Below, in pieces: positions 33,120-46,093 of a stretch of 64,000 nucleotides of DNA. The stretch is taken from assembly GCF_026213295.1 (NCBI RefSeq), contig NC_079426.1, forward strand, positions 20,133,817 to 20,197,816, in the 5' to 3' direction. The DNA is from Gadus chalcogrammus (taxonomy: Eukaryota > Chordata > Actinopteri > Gadiformes > Gadidae). Position 1 is the first letter of the stretch; every line of letters starts with the position of its first letter. The position numbers were made by a program, and so were the translations under genes. The notes under the pieces are model-generated. The model ran no database searches, was not told the origin of the DNA, and saw nothing but the letters and a program-made list of their open reading frames with translations.

Positions 33120-35290
33120 GAATTTATCCTTCTCCTGGTTTCCTGAGCCTGGGGGTCATTGCCAGGGGTTAGAATCCTTGACGGATCTGCAAGTAGTATA
33201 GTTGTAGGTAGATAGTCGTAGTAAGTGGGGTCAAGTTAGGTAGGTCGTAGTTAATAGGCTGTAGTTAGTAAGTTGTATGTTGGTAAAGTTAAGGTACTAT
33301 TTTTTTTTCAGAATTACCTGGAATTTAGCACATCAAAAAGGTGATTTAATTTGGCTACACAGTCAGCTGTATCTTTTGCCTCTGCTGGCTGTCTGCATTG
33401 TTATCATCGCAGAAATGCCTGGATCACAACAGATACGACAATTGAATAGGTGGTCAGTGTCACATTACAATCTGCAGTTAGTTATCGAAGAAAAGTTTTT
33501 GAGAAAATGAAAAATGTACCAGCAGAGACAGTGTGGCTGAACACCTGTGTATCCAAACTGACATCTTTGAAAATGCTGGCAGCAGAATGTGCTTATCAGT
33601 TAGCTTCGGGCCATTCGAATAGTGTGGAGCTTGTCCAGCTCATAGAATTGGCTGATGTGCTTCCAAATAACTTTTTTCCTTGTGTCTAAGGATGTAAATA
33701 AATACGCAAGGGCGTCAGTTTGTTTTTAGAAGTGGTGGGGACAATAACCATAAGCTTGAGTGTGGTCTGAAAAGTGCTGGGTACCCTTATGTAAGCTATT
33801 CGTCCATTTAACGCTGCATTACAATATGCTCTACAGTGTATTGTCAGGTGTTGAAATTATTCGAATATTCAAATACTGGTTCGGAAAAAAATAGTATTTG
33901 GGCTTAAATCAGTATTCGGAGCTTCGTTATTTATTTATTTTCACGTAGGTGACTTTACCAGAGCGAGGGAGGCAAACTTTAAGAGACACCAAGCAGAGAA
34001 GCGAGAGAGGTGGAGGAAGAATGGAGGATGGATCTTGTTTCCCTTTACTTTATAACACAACATTAGCGGGATCTCTGGAGGAAAAGTAATACTTTAAAAC
34101 CTTAGCTTAGTTGTTTGTTTACGTTCGCTGTACAGCGCCGCGCCAATCAACTGTGACTGGCTTGCTGCAGAGCGTGAGCGTCATGGGAATACCCGGTCAA
34201 TATAATGGATATAATATGGACACATAAGACAATCAATATTCGGTATTTGTCATGGATTTATTGTACAAATTCCCTTCTTCAACAAAATATGCAGATACTG
34301 TCAAAATCGGTTCCAGGGAGTATATAAGGATTATTAATGTTGTTTTTGATGGTGTTTTTTTCTGACACGAGTATTCGAATGTTGGCTCGGAAAAACCAAC
34401 TGGGTATTCCGAAGCCTGACAAACTGGCTATTCCGGGCCAGCCCTATGAAGATCCTATTCGAACAATAAAAGTGTGAAAACCACATTTTTGTGTTTTGGC
34501 TTGTTTGCAAAAACAGCGTTGGAAACACCAGGGTATTGGCTCGGGATATGTAGGCCTAATACTGATACACACCAAGACAAAGAACAGTGTTGGCAATTTA
34601 ACACTTATCTTGACATCAACAGAGTTTACCAGACAAACAATGCCAGCCGTAAAGGGGGTACGAAATTAAACGAGGTACTGAGCATCAGCCTTTTGAAGAC
34701 GAGCAAGGGCTGCTGGTAGCATATGTTATGCTGCATTAAAAAAAGAAGAAAAATACAAGCACCCAGAGGAGAATTGCATCTGCCAAATCCTGACCACCAG
34801 TAAACACTTGCGAAGGACCAATGTAGACTTCCAATCGTTACAACATCATAAGAAAATTGTGCAAATAAAATCCCCTTCAGTTTATGATAATCACACAGGT
34901 TATGCAAGAACATATTTATGTCAGGATAGGCCTACCAGGCTCCAAGTCGTCACATATCTCAATCAGACAAAACCAACTATAACCACATTGGCATAGCAAT
35001 CGCACCGTGTGTAGCTGCTACTAGCTGCAATCTATATATACAATGCATACTAACTGGAGCACCAACCAGAATCAGATCAAAATCGCTTAGGACCGTGGGT
35101 AACCTTTGGCCAGGTCATCACGATTCACAAGCAAACAGAACCAGCAGCAAAGTATACGTAAACCAATTTCTTACCTTATGTGGCCCTCCACATGCAGGCT
35201 AGATGACGTATCCATATCGATATCCATTGTCACAAACATGCTTTTTATAGGAAGCAAAAGGACCGGCTATTTTTTGAATAAAAATGTTAA
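33120..35290. other. no gene recognised; contains an ATTCGAATA-type repeat
   Basis: The block 33846-34460 has ATTCGAATATTCAAATACTGG near its left and GAGTATTCGAATGTTGGCTC near its right side, suggesting a degenerate inverted-end element; part of it resembles about 11560. A plus ORF at 33450-33689 is open but unassigned. No TSD was found. Confidence 0.3.
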
Positions 35291-35825
35291 TTTTGGCTGT
35301 CTGTCTTAAAACTTCTCCAGTGCGTTCACAACCAAACGCAACGGGACGACAAGATCCCATACAAAGTGAACGTATAGACGTGGATCGGGCGAATAGTTTT
35401 GATTTGTCGCGCCACACTTTCGCCGTGCACAGGCAAGCGCTGTTCACAGAGGATTTGTGGCGCGAAAAAATGTCAACTTTGACACGAATTTCGCGTGATG
35501 ACAGCCAATCAGCGTTCAAACAGCGTGCACTGAGTGACATGTGAACGTAACAGCCAATCAGCGTTCAACCGTCAAACTCAGCGCAGTGCAGGTCCGGGGT
35601 GTACTGCAGCATGGAGGAGAAAGTGATTGTTGCCGTTTGCGACTCTCGGAGCTCTATATATAATAGCATATAATATAATTGTGCATATAATATCACGGCC
35701 AAAAGCTCTGTGTGCCTTCGGATGGCCGTAGCGCAGGGAGCTCATAGGGATTGGGCTTCTCGGGAGTCGGGGTTTGTTTACCCGGCGTTGCCATGGTTCC
35801 GTGCTTGTGTGTTCCAATGGTTTAT
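35290..35825 (+). repeat. PIF/Harbinger-derived fragment with the start of a MADF gene, copy 2
   Basis: It matches 19400-19770 from CGCGTGATGACAGCCAATCA to GTTTGTTTACCCGGCG, including ATGGAGGAGAAAGTGATTG at 35611, with a partial duplication of AACAGCCAATCAGCGTTCAA. The left side (GTGCGTTCACAACC) looks like a Harbinger-type end. It is non-coding apart from the short MADF start. Confidence 0.5.
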
Positions 35826-37130
35826 TAGGTAGGCCTATCTAATAAATGATGTCTTCGAGCACGCCTATCGCATGATTTTAGACTCGACGATTTCGGTTGA
35901 GTGTGGGGATTTAAAAAATATATATTGTTTTTTTTACACATTTTTAAAACTGGTGGGGACAAAATTCGTATTTCAAATAGTGGGGGAGACATGTCCCCCC
36001 CGTGATCGACGCCTATGTAAATACGTATGTGAATCATTATGATATCTTGTTTGTTCAGTATGAGTCCTTGCAATTGTGATTGCTTTGTTTACTGTGCTTA
36101 CCTGTAGACCATGTTTGAACAGGTTGTTCCTGATTGATTTCAGAAGGTGAGGGACATCAAAAATCACAGGAACCCTCTGAACCCCCACCAGGATACGTGG
36201 GACTCCTCACCTCCCAGAGGGTCGAGGCTAGCCCCAAGGTTCCGCACGGTGGCACCGCACAACGGTGGATAATGAAGAGAGACCGCAGTGTGTTGGGCAA
36301 GTTACTTTAAATGAGTAACTTAGTTACAGTTACTAGTTACTTCTTTCAAAAGTACTCAGTTACTTTAAGTTACTCGTTACATTCAAGGTAACTAGTTACT
36401 AGGGAAAGTAACTTTTTTTTTTCTCTAAATTATCTTATTAATGTGTTTCCTCCCTAACTGGATAGCTAGGGACCACAAGCGCAATGCGCCACCTAGTGAC
36501 CTGAACGTGCCATAGCAGTGTAGTAGTGGGAGTGCAAATGAATGAAATATTTCCATTGTTTCCAACTGTTTCCAAACCTCTACAAATGCACACACATTAT
36601 TTTGGGGTTGATGTGGCATAGTGTTCGACAAAACAAATGTAAAAATTTGATCATTGTACCCGGTAGCACTACGATGAAGCAGTGGATCAACAAAACACAA
36701 CATACAGTATGTTTGAAACTGGTACAAAGTATAGGTTTGGCAGTGCAAAAATTAAACTGTGCCTCAGACCATTTAGCAACTGTAGGAATCAATAATAGTG
36801 CAAAACTGATACAATAGATGTATACAATGTAAACACAGTGAGGTTTATCCGTTCTTTGTAACCTTAACTCAAAACTGCTAAACTCCACCAACTGGAGACC
36901 TCATCATCAATAATGATGGGCAAACTTAAAAGTATTTTCAGCCTCACAAAGATAAACTAAATAAATAAAAAGTACTTTCAGCCTCATAAACATAGTTAAT
37001 GTTTAACAAAAATAATATTCCTCCACTCTGGCCGTAATGAAACAACTGATTAAATCAATAATGGTGGCTAAAGTGCTTTAGTAGTCTATATCAGTCTTTG
37101 TCCATACATCTCCATCATCAGTCTGTCTGT

Positions 37131-37134
<4 letters not shown>

Positions 37135-37191
<57 letters not shown>
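37135..37191. repeat. (CA)n microsatellite, insertion target
   Basis: 28 CA units directly abut the hAT terminus CAGGGTGTCC. The other half of the interrupted repeat continues after the element at 45375-45402. Confidence 0.9.
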
Positions 37192-37192
<1 letters not shown>

Positions 37193-38583
37193 AGGGTGTC
37201 CGCTGAGGTCTTAAAAGTCTTAAAAAGTCTTAAATTCATTTTTCTAAATTTAAGGCCTTAAAAAGTCTTAAATTCGTCAAATGTCATATGCTGGGTCTTA
37301 AATTTATAACTCTGGAGGTCTTAAATTTGGTCGGGGCAGGGCTATTTTATTTTTATTTTTCTCGCGGGACTTTTCGGGAAGGAGATGTAGAGAGGCTACT
37401 TTCTTGCTAGCTGCATATATAAACGGATGTCTGCGCGCTTGCTAGCTAGTCTGCAACAATGGGTTGCAAAAAAGTTCAACGTCAGTTGGCTGGAAGACGT
37501 CCGTGTTCCGAGGTTGGCTAGCGTCCGTTGCCAACCCAGAACAGGCCAGATGCATTCCGTGCAAAAGTAGCCTACATTCAAGCTCGGCACCATGGGGTTT
37601 AAAGGGGTAGTTCGGAATTTTGGACATAGGGCCTGATTCCCAAGTGAGCATTGGTATTCTATATCACTGGAGACAGTTTTCAACACATTTTATTCAGTCC
37701 TTCTAGTTGCGGAGTTCTCTCGTGCTAGGCTAGCGCAAGTGAACGGGAAAAGCTAGCCTGCCTATTAAAAAACAGTCTTAACCCCACTCCACAGTACACC
37801 CGAGGTCAATCAATAATAACACCAGACTATAGATTTAAATGTCTGTGTTGATAGAATAATGTTAGAAATAAAACTAACCTTGCATCGCATGAATCATTGA
37901 GGGACTACTTTCTCAGCAGCAGCGGAATTTTACTTTGCGCCAGTTAGTTTTGTAACCGAATCACGACCGAAGAACGTAAACAGAGAAGCGTGGGACAGAA
38001 GCGCAATTGAACGAGTAGGCAACATGGTGGTTCAGTGTGCTTTCAGAAATTGTACAAATAAACCCAACAGATGGTCAACGCATAAGTTTCCACCAATTTC
38101 CAACCCGAGACCCAGAAAGGACAAAAACTGTGGCTTGTTGCTGGAGGCTTGGACATAAAAACACCCGGCGGAAACTGCGCGCAATTGGAAGATTTGTAGC
38201 GATCATTTTCAGACCGGACGACTTTGAGAAACCAAGCAACCTCAAGAGCAAGGCATCGCTGAAATCGAATGCGGTGCCTTCCGTCTTTTCAGATGCACCA
38301 ACAGCCACTGGTGAACAGGTAATAACTTTTTGTAGGCTACTCTAGCTAATAAATCTTGCCCCTTTCATAATGTTAGCCTACTGATAGATTCATGATGACA
38401 ATGTAGCGGACATTAGTTACAGTTCAATGCATTTTGGCGAGTCAGTGACAACGTTAGCTAATGGTATAGCTACACACTTGGTACCTGAGTGGCTAATTGC
38501 TAACTTTAGGTAATTGCTGATAGAAAAGTTTTGTCTGCTCCTAATGTGTACATGCAAAACTTCCCTGGCAGAGAGTTCACATC

Positions 38584-38695
<112 letters not shown>

Positions 38696-40408
38696 AGAGG
38701 GAGAGAATCTTGCAAACATTTAGGATATATTCCATAACAAGAGCATGAGTTTATGCTAACGTTTTGTACTATAACTTTTGGGCTAAAAGTATTGCATTGG
38801 CAACAAGAAGAGGCTTCTGTGCATGGCCTACAGGCAACAATCATGGATGCAGCCGTCGTTTAGCAACTTTGAAGTGTAGTGGTTTATGAATTGGTCCAAC
38901 AGTCTCTCAAACCTCGTAGGCCTACTGTACAGCTGTACTTGAATTTGATCGTCTTTACAATCCATGATAGTTGTTTATTGTCTTTATGTTGTAATACATT
39001 CAATTTTTATATCTTATTGTTGTTATCTGAAAAGAAAACACAGGAGATGTGCACTGCACCACAGTCCACCCCTAAAAAGGGACTCCGCCCGGACCAGGAT
39101 CATCCAAGGACTCAACTGAGTGTTCTGGTGCATTGAAGATGTTCATCTCCACTCCAGAACAGGCTTCGCCACGCCACACAGAAACGGCGTCCTCATCTGG
39201 TTTCTATTTTGCCTGCCGTCCTCTCTCCGAAATTGGAGGTCAATTGAGGTAATTTTGTGATTTATATGATTGTTTCATTCATATTGTGATCTGTGACAAC
39301 TGTATTTTCATTGCATTCATAGTTTTTTGTATAGGTGACCCACAGTGCAGCATCAGGCCAGCCGAAGGAAATCCAAATGCCATCAGCACTAGTAAGAGAT
39401 TGAACTCAAATAAATACTGGTAGCTGTTTGACATTTATGACTTCATACACTGATGACAATGATTATACACTCTTATAAAAGGACTATGCAGTGTAAAAAT
39501 GTAACAATTACTTTCTGATTCATGTTCACAGTTTACCTGGTCTCTCTGCTCTTAGGCTCACCGGCAATAGACATCTGTTGTCCACTCCACAATTGAAACA
39601 GTAGATATATTTGGCATATTCATTTGAATTTTGTTGTTTCTAAATAAGGAAAAACAGTAGCTGAAGATGACAACCCACTGGATCTGAGTATGAGCTCAAT
39701 TGAGGCCTCTCCAAGTCATCCAGTTGACAGTAGCTTTGTTCCACTATTCAGCACATCAAGCTCCCCAGCTCTGACATACCTGACATACTCTCGGCTGCAG
39801 GAAACCAAGAACTGGTCAGAAAAAAAATGGATAGTAAACGAGTCCAAGCTAATGCAGCTCTTCACAACATGCCAACAGTGTGGAGTGTTAATTGAAAGAG
39901 GATGACAAGAAAGTGACCACTAGTGGGAGCCCGCATACACATCAAGTGGAGGCTGTGTGAAAGGACACTCAGGTTGAATGGGAGTCATGTTCTCAACTGC
40001 GTGGAAGTGCCCGAAAACAACCTGCTGGTTGCCTCATCCATCCTGTTGCACAGGGTTCAACTTTCACAGAAATCTTTGATTGGGCTGAACTACTGAATCT
40101 CCAAATTCCAAAGAAGACTACATTTACTCCCTGCAATCCACCTACCTCATACCAGTGATTGAGAATGCATACCGTGACCATCACGAAGAGATGATGAGCA
40201 ATCTACAACTACAGACAGTTGGTGGAGGGATTTCAATCTGCGGTGATGGTCGTTCTGATTCACCTGGATTTAGTGCCAAGTACACTACATACAGTTTCAT
40301 GAGTAATGCAACACAGGAAATCATCATGGTGGATTTAGTTCAGGTAAATAGACAGAAATGTTTATAATGCTTGTCTACCTCTCATTGCAGTTGTATGTTT
40401 TGTCTTTT

Positions 40409-40422
40409 GGGGGGGGGGGGGA

Positions 40423-40477
<55 letters not shown>
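40409..40477. repeat. 69-base poly-G tract
   Basis: All G except A at two positions near 40422-40425. It lies in an intron of the Kolobok transposase. It could form stacked G-quadruplexes, or be an assembly artefact in a homopolymer. Confidence 0.9.
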
Positions 40478-40479
<2 letters not shown>

Positions 40480-42389
40480 ATTGAGTGATTGGTGGAAGGT
40501 GAGTAGTCACTCATAACGTACACTGATTGTCATTACAAAGGTTACAGAGGGCGGGAAACCAGGTTCACCAGCCATTGGGAGACCCCTAGGGGTTTTCGAA
40601 GTGGGTCTGGACCCGTTTGCCTTTCTAGGCAGGAGTTAGAGTGGATGATCATCACTACAGACCGCTCTCCTTCGATCAGGAAGCTATGAGATGAGACCTA
40701 CTCTGACATCCAGCACCAGTTTGACCCTTGGCATGTTGCAAAAGGTAAGCTTTTACTAAATGCAATCATTCTCTGTGAAAACACGTCCCCCCGCCACCCT
40801 CTTCTCCAGTCTCCATCCCTACCGTCCATTGTCCTTTTATTTCCGTTAGGACTGAAGACAAAAGTTGACTGCGGCTGCAAAACAACAAAAAACAACAAAG
40901 ATCTGCAGCCTGGCTATGTACTCAATCACCTGTGGTGGTCTTGCCAGTCATGCGGGGGTGATGCAGATGGCACGTTCATTCAATGTTTTTTCGTTGTTTC
41001 TGTAATGATGTGTGTTCTTATCGGTTTCTGGACTTGGGGTTTTTTTGGTATAATGTTTGTTGTGTGTCCTACTTGTATAAAAACTGTGTTTTGGCAGGAG
41101 TTGAAACGCCGCTGGACGTCCGTTCTCCATCACATTTGTGGCATACATCGCTGGGAGGAAGACGGACAGGAGAGGACTTGCTACCACCGGGACCTCACTG
41201 AAGAGCAGCAGAGAAGGAAGAAATGGCTGCAAACCGACTCTGCTGCATTCCAGACACTGTCGGACCACGTACTGAACAAGAACCTGTTGAAAGACCTCAA
41301 CCACATGACTCTCTTCCAACATACAGGTATGTCTGCGGCTACCAATTAGTTGAGCATTTACACAACTTAAAATATTTTTGTAATGCTCTACTTAAAATAA
41401 CATGCTGCCATGAGTGCTTTAGATATTAGCACATCTGCCATTGAGAGTTTCTACTGTGTAACCGTTTGCGATTTAATGAATAAAGGCATAGACTGTCCAA
41501 CATCGTTATACAAACTATTTTTGAATATAAACATTCTGGATACCATTCACAAGGTAATAACCAACTAATATAAACTGCAGGAGCCCTGGAGGTTGTACAC
41601 CAGACAGTGCATGCTGAAGTACACTGAAAAAGATCCTTCACTTCGCCTACAGCTCTATGAATGCACGCACACCTACTCTCTTGTATGGACAACAACGCGA
41701 ATGTTTGGCCGCAACAAGGACAACGCCAGTGATGGAACATACACATAATAGATAAATGCAAAATTGTAAGCCTTCTTTAACAAGGTCTATCTGCCCGATC
41801 TTGGTTTGTTTAGTATTGTGTGCATTTTGCTCCCTCAGGACTCCGAGATACAATTTGGTTTTTCCCAAACAATCTAAAAAAAATGGGTTTGCAGGAAGGT
41901 ACAGCCAACAGGTCAGACATTCAGAAAGGTTGGGTGGAGCGGGTCCTGGGAAGGCGCATGATCCTACTGTGAAGTTTGGGGTGTGTGCAGATCCGCAGAT
42001 TTTATATCCATCAACCACTACTATACCCCGCAACAAGCCACCACTCCAAGACCGAACAAAGATCAAAAGTATTGCAAAGCACGTCACGCCCGTTTTAAAA
42101 CATTTTAAAAGGGGGTGAAAATGAAAGTATAATGGAGTTTAGTGTGGCTAAATACACTGTTGCAACATTAGTAAAAAGACAAAAAAGGTCAACAGCAAAA
42201 CAATTTATTGAACCATATCGCGACATTGTTGTTAAAATGTTACCGTAAACAATCGTAATGTCATCTGTACAATGATGTCTCTTTTTGTGTTTGATATAAA
42301 GGTATGGTAGGGGATGAGTAGCTATGTGTGTTTTCTAGTAGACTACAGTAGTGTGTGTTCACAACAATCTCAGAGCACTTGTGCTTTCT

Positions 42390-43584
42390 TTCAGAAGTCC
42401 CATCATTTCTATATTTGTCGGCCGAGGGTGTTTGTTTTCGTGATGCTGGGTTCACTACACAGGAGTGGAAGCAACACGTCGGTTTCCTCTTCCCAGCTGT
42501 GTTCCTTTCAAACCCCACTCAAGAACGATTCTGTAAGCCACCAATACGGTTACTGCCTAAAACAAGAAGGAATACAAGTTAGCTTTGAGTCGCGGTACGC
42601 AGGCTCTTACAAAAGACAGCTAAACCTATGGTAATGGCACCAAAGACAATGCCCTATTGCTGTTCATGGTGGTTAGACTGATTTGCTGAATTGATCAGGC
42701 TAAAAAGCCTACGGCCTATGTCTATATTGTCCAAGCAAGTCACGCTTGTGTATTTTCATTTTTGCCTTTAGTCCTTGTAGGACCTTTTAACCAGAGCAAT
42801 ATTGTAATTAAGAAACTTCTAGTTAATAAAAATAATAGCTGGCTAGATATTCTAAGCTTTCTCCATCAGCCACTATTTAGACAGAGGCTGTGGTTGTAGG
42901 CCTGCATCAATGGTAAAGAGCCTAGCCTATAATAAAGCAGACTTGGAGTCCATGTATGAACATACCATGTATAATATTTGATTGATTGCACTTTAATAAA
43001 TCAATTAAATTATTATATATGGTATGTTCATGCATGGCAATACACAATTACATTTTGTTTGGATTGCACACTTACAACATTGACAACTGGCCGTTGGGTC
43101 CAGCAGGTCTGGGTCTTCTTTTCCAATTTATTTATCAAAGGAGAAGAATGTTTCCAGCACTCCTCGATTTAGAAGGGGTAGAAAGTCCTGGTGCTCCGTA
43201 ATGCAGATTGCCCTGTCTCGGGGGGCGCTATGCCCAGACACATCGAGATCCTGAATGCTTGTGTCCAGCTCCAGCTCTTGCATCTGTGGGATGACTAAGT
43301 CCCACTCCCTGCAGCAAAAGCATTCGTCCCCTGTCGGCATTTGAATACATTTTCTGCACTGGCACCACCAGTCTCCCGTTGTTCTGTCCCGGTTCTCTAC
43401 TGCAGCTCCAGCGGGGACGGTCTCTAAAGACGCTCTTTCTCGTTCTGGCCCTTTGAGCATCCATCTCTCTCAGTTCTTCATCCGTGTATTCCGGCTCGTA
43501 CATGTACGGTTCGTTGGATACAACAAAATCCTCATTATCGTCGTCAAAAGCAGATGCATCGCTAAGCCCTCCAAACGTGGCCAT
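42390..43584 (-). pseudogene. P2X7 C-terminal-like zinc-binding protein carried antisense in Kolobok
   Basis: Minus strand: start MATFGGLSDASAFDDDNEDF (43584), YEPEYTDEELREMDAQRART. After a frameshift (about 43385-43440) it continues GDWWCQCRKCIQMPTGDECF, CCREWD, ICITEHQDFLPLLNRGVLET. A second exon (about 42600-42390) carries KRKPTCCFHSCVVNP. The spacing W-C-x-C-x2-C-x-MPT-x-E-x-CC-x-E and CITEH is that of the cytoplasmic cysteine-rich domain of the P2X7 receptor. No P2X channel segments are present, so it is a free-standing domain. Its role in the transposon is unknown. Confidence 0.7.
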
Positions 43585-44040
43585 ATCTTTTAATTGAATA
43601 CGCTAATTCCTTCGTTCACTGTACTCGGCGTTTGTAGCATTGACAGCGGCAGGTAAATAAACTAGAGCCGGTACCTAGGTATCAGTCCGCCGCTGCCGTA
43701 GCCTACTACCAGGAATATAACACTGCTGCTGAGACCCAGCAATTCCCTCAAAATGCAATGCAATGCAAGGTTGGTTTTATTTCTAACATTATTCTATAAA
43801 CAGACATTTAAATCTATAGTCTGGTGTTATTATTGATTGACCTCGGGTGTACTGGTGGAGTGGGTAAGACTGTTTTTAATAGCAGGCTAGCTTTTCCCGT
43901 TCACTTGCGCTAGCCTAGCACGAGAGAACTCCGCAACTAGAAGGACTGAATAAAATGTGTTAAACTGTCTCCAGTGATATAGAATACCAATGCTCACTTG
44001 GGAATCAGGCCCTATGTCCAAAATTCCGAACTACCCCTTT

Positions 44041-44560
44041 AAGGCTGTCGTCAGCCATATGCAGAGCCAAAAACATAAAACCTCTGCCAGGAGCCACAAC
44101 ACAGTCCCCAGCCATTTCTACGTTTTGCATCTCTGCCCCGGCGCCACCGCCGCAGACGGTCCGCGCTGCTAGCACTGACCTGAGGGTAGCATTTGGTGCG
44201 ACACCAACACTGAAAGCGGAGGTGTTGTGGATTCTAAACACAGTGGTCAAGCACCAGTCCTACAACTCGAATGAGGGGATAGGAGATCTCTTCGGTTTGA
44301 TGTTCCCTGACTCTCGAATCGCGAGCACCTTTACTGCTGGAAGGGACAAACGGCGTATATAACTCGCTTCGGACAAGCGCCTTTCATCCGAAATGAGCTA
44401 ATCTGCAGCGTCAACAAGGCTGATTTTGTTTTGACGTTTGAGACGTTGAACCACGCCACTAAAAGCAAGCAACTTGACGTGCACGTCCGATATTGGGTCG
44501 GAGATCAAGTGCATTCCTGGTACTTGGGCTCGCAATTCATGGGGCCCCACATATATGGTG
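44041..44560 (+). pseudogene. continuation of the middle hAT transposase after the Kolobok insertion
   Basis: The sequence resumes the BED-finger frame (KAVVSHMQSQKHKTSAR) and continues in shifting frames with LWILNTVVKHQSYNSNEG, IGDLFGLMFPDS and DKRRI. Stops and frameshifts follow. Comparison with 6580-6960 shows it retains blocks deleted from copy A. Confidence 0.65.
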
Positions 44561-45374
44561 GTAAAAGGGATGATGATACATAATATTTTTTAGACAATAT
44601 GCAGAATCTTTTCACGGACGAATTAACACGGTCGGCTATTTTGCCAGCACGCCACCCTAGCCATATTAATGGGGCAACCGTGTTCCCCTTGGCTGTGATT
44701 TGAACTTTGAATTCCTCGGTAGGAGTTCATAATAATACATCGCTCGCCTTGATGAAATACACCGCTCTTGCGCGATTTATTTTGCATAATGGTGAGTCAA
44801 ATGACGAAGAAACGCCCCTCTATGTGAACGCGCATTGAACCTAAAGCGGAAAACCTGGTTCAACTAATTTAATCTAAAGTGAGCGTCGTGGTACCATTTA
44901 ACTGTGATTGCGAGTTGCGGCTCTGTCGAGCCAGGTTTTCCCAAGAAAGCCTGGGTATGTTCAACGAGGTTCGTGGTATACCCCCCAGGTCTTACTGAAG
45001 GCATTATTTAATGGTGAAAATATTATTATCAGTTGGCGTAAATATCGTACTGCCCGGGGGCCCAGACGCTGTCCCCCCTCTCAACAACTCAAATCTTGGG
45101 TGCACCATAAATACCCAAATTAAAAATTTAGGCGCACCAGTGCACCCAAGGAAAAAGTTAGTCTGGAGCCCTGGAGTATCACTTTATGTTCAATAAACAG
45201 ACATAAAGTAAACTTGAATGAGTCTCATTGAGTGACACACATGCTATGCTTGGGTTGTAATACAGCGGGATCCCCCCCACCATCGCGGGTTTAAGGTCTT
45301 AAATTTCATTCAAGGTGGTATTAAAAAGGTCTTAAAAGTCTTAAATTTGACTTGCTGAAACCTGCAGATACCCT

Positions 45375-45375
<1 letters not shown>

Positions 45376-45402
<27 letters not shown>
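45376..45402. repeat. (CA)n, right half of the interrupted microsatellite
   Basis: Twenty-seven bases of CA immediately after the middle hAT right end; the counterpart of 37135-37191. Confidence 0.85.
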
Positions 45403-45405
<3 letters not shown>

Positions 45406-45499
45406 GAAATTTAACTTAATATGAACCTGCTTGACCTTGTGGAGCACCGTGGGGAGAATTACATGCCATCATCATATCAGCTCATCAACATTCCTAGCC

Positions 45500-45960
45500 C
45501 TCAAACCAATGATTTGTACCTCAAGAGGAGAAGCTTCTCAAACTTGTGATCTGACAGCCTGTTCCTCTTTGGAGAGAGAATCAGGTTTCCCAGGCTAAAG
45601 AGTCTTTCCACTGGAGCACTGCTGCATTAAGTTTAACATTGCTCGAGGAGTGGCTGCATTAAGTTTAAGAGAGAGTTTCTTTATCATTGGAAATGGATTC
45701 AGAGAGTCTATCCCGGTTGCTCCTGATTTGAGGAACTCGGCTACTTCAGCTTCAGCAGTGGAATAGGTGTCCTCCTCATTCTCTGCAAAGGAAAATAATT
45801 CATCCTCTTTGTTAGAACCCGGGCGCCGTGTTGTCTTGGCGGCGCTGGTACCTAGTTGTTGCTGCTCTTCCTCGGGGAGAAGTTTCCGGCACTCTGCCAG
45901 CAGAGTTGCCTTTGCCAAGTCCTTCCGCTCCTGGTCATGCAACCAACGAAGCTTGAATTT
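45500..45960 (-). pseudogene. C-terminal domain of the outer hAT (ZBED-type) transposase
   Basis: The minus frame 45942-45595 reads HDQERKDLAKATLLAECRKL, LLPEEEQQQ, ENEEDTYSTAEAEVAEFL. Then, with a frameshift, [20 protein letters not shown] and [13 protein letters not shown]. The last block is the hAT dimerisation helix pair. The catalytic part to the right is missing or replaced by the MULE-like gene remnant. Confidence 0.65.
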
Positions 45961-46093
45961 TGGTAGAGTAGAGTAACAAATAACTTATTTTAACATAACA
46001 TTTATTTGAATCTGATACTGCCACAACAAAGAAATATATACTATATCTATGTATCTAAAGAACCATTTAAACACATTAAGTGTAAAACAATAT

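Larger units (their letters stand above)
32096..36180 (-). pseudogene. P-element transposase (THAP9-like), at least four exons
   Basis: Exon pieces, 5' to 3' on minus: about 36180-36102 (VPVIFDVPHLLKSIRNNLF, donor GTAAGC); about 33111-32878 (LCTSKFNQDFIE, donor GTAGGG); 32792 to about 32590 after TTTTAAAG (NLFSLIRGKGGHKYNPSG, REFAAALRGL); 32487-32096 (EEGLFYVAGWLVRVL, ACPHCEVLLLG). FDVPHLLK..RNN, NQDFIE-N-FS.IR and YVAGW are hallmarks of the RNase H-like and C-terminal parts of P-type transposases and host THAP9. The THAP domain exon was not found. The 33.1-36.1 kb intron region contains other repeats. Confidence 0.65.

Noticed and set aside
33450..33689. 79-residue plus-strand ORF with fairly protein-like composition
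   Set aside because: No domain, lies opposite the intron of the P-element relic, and no related copy was seen in the window.
42390..43584. A genuine P2X7 receptor gene
   Set aside because: No channel domain or transmembrane segments nearby; the domain lies inside a transposon with its own start.
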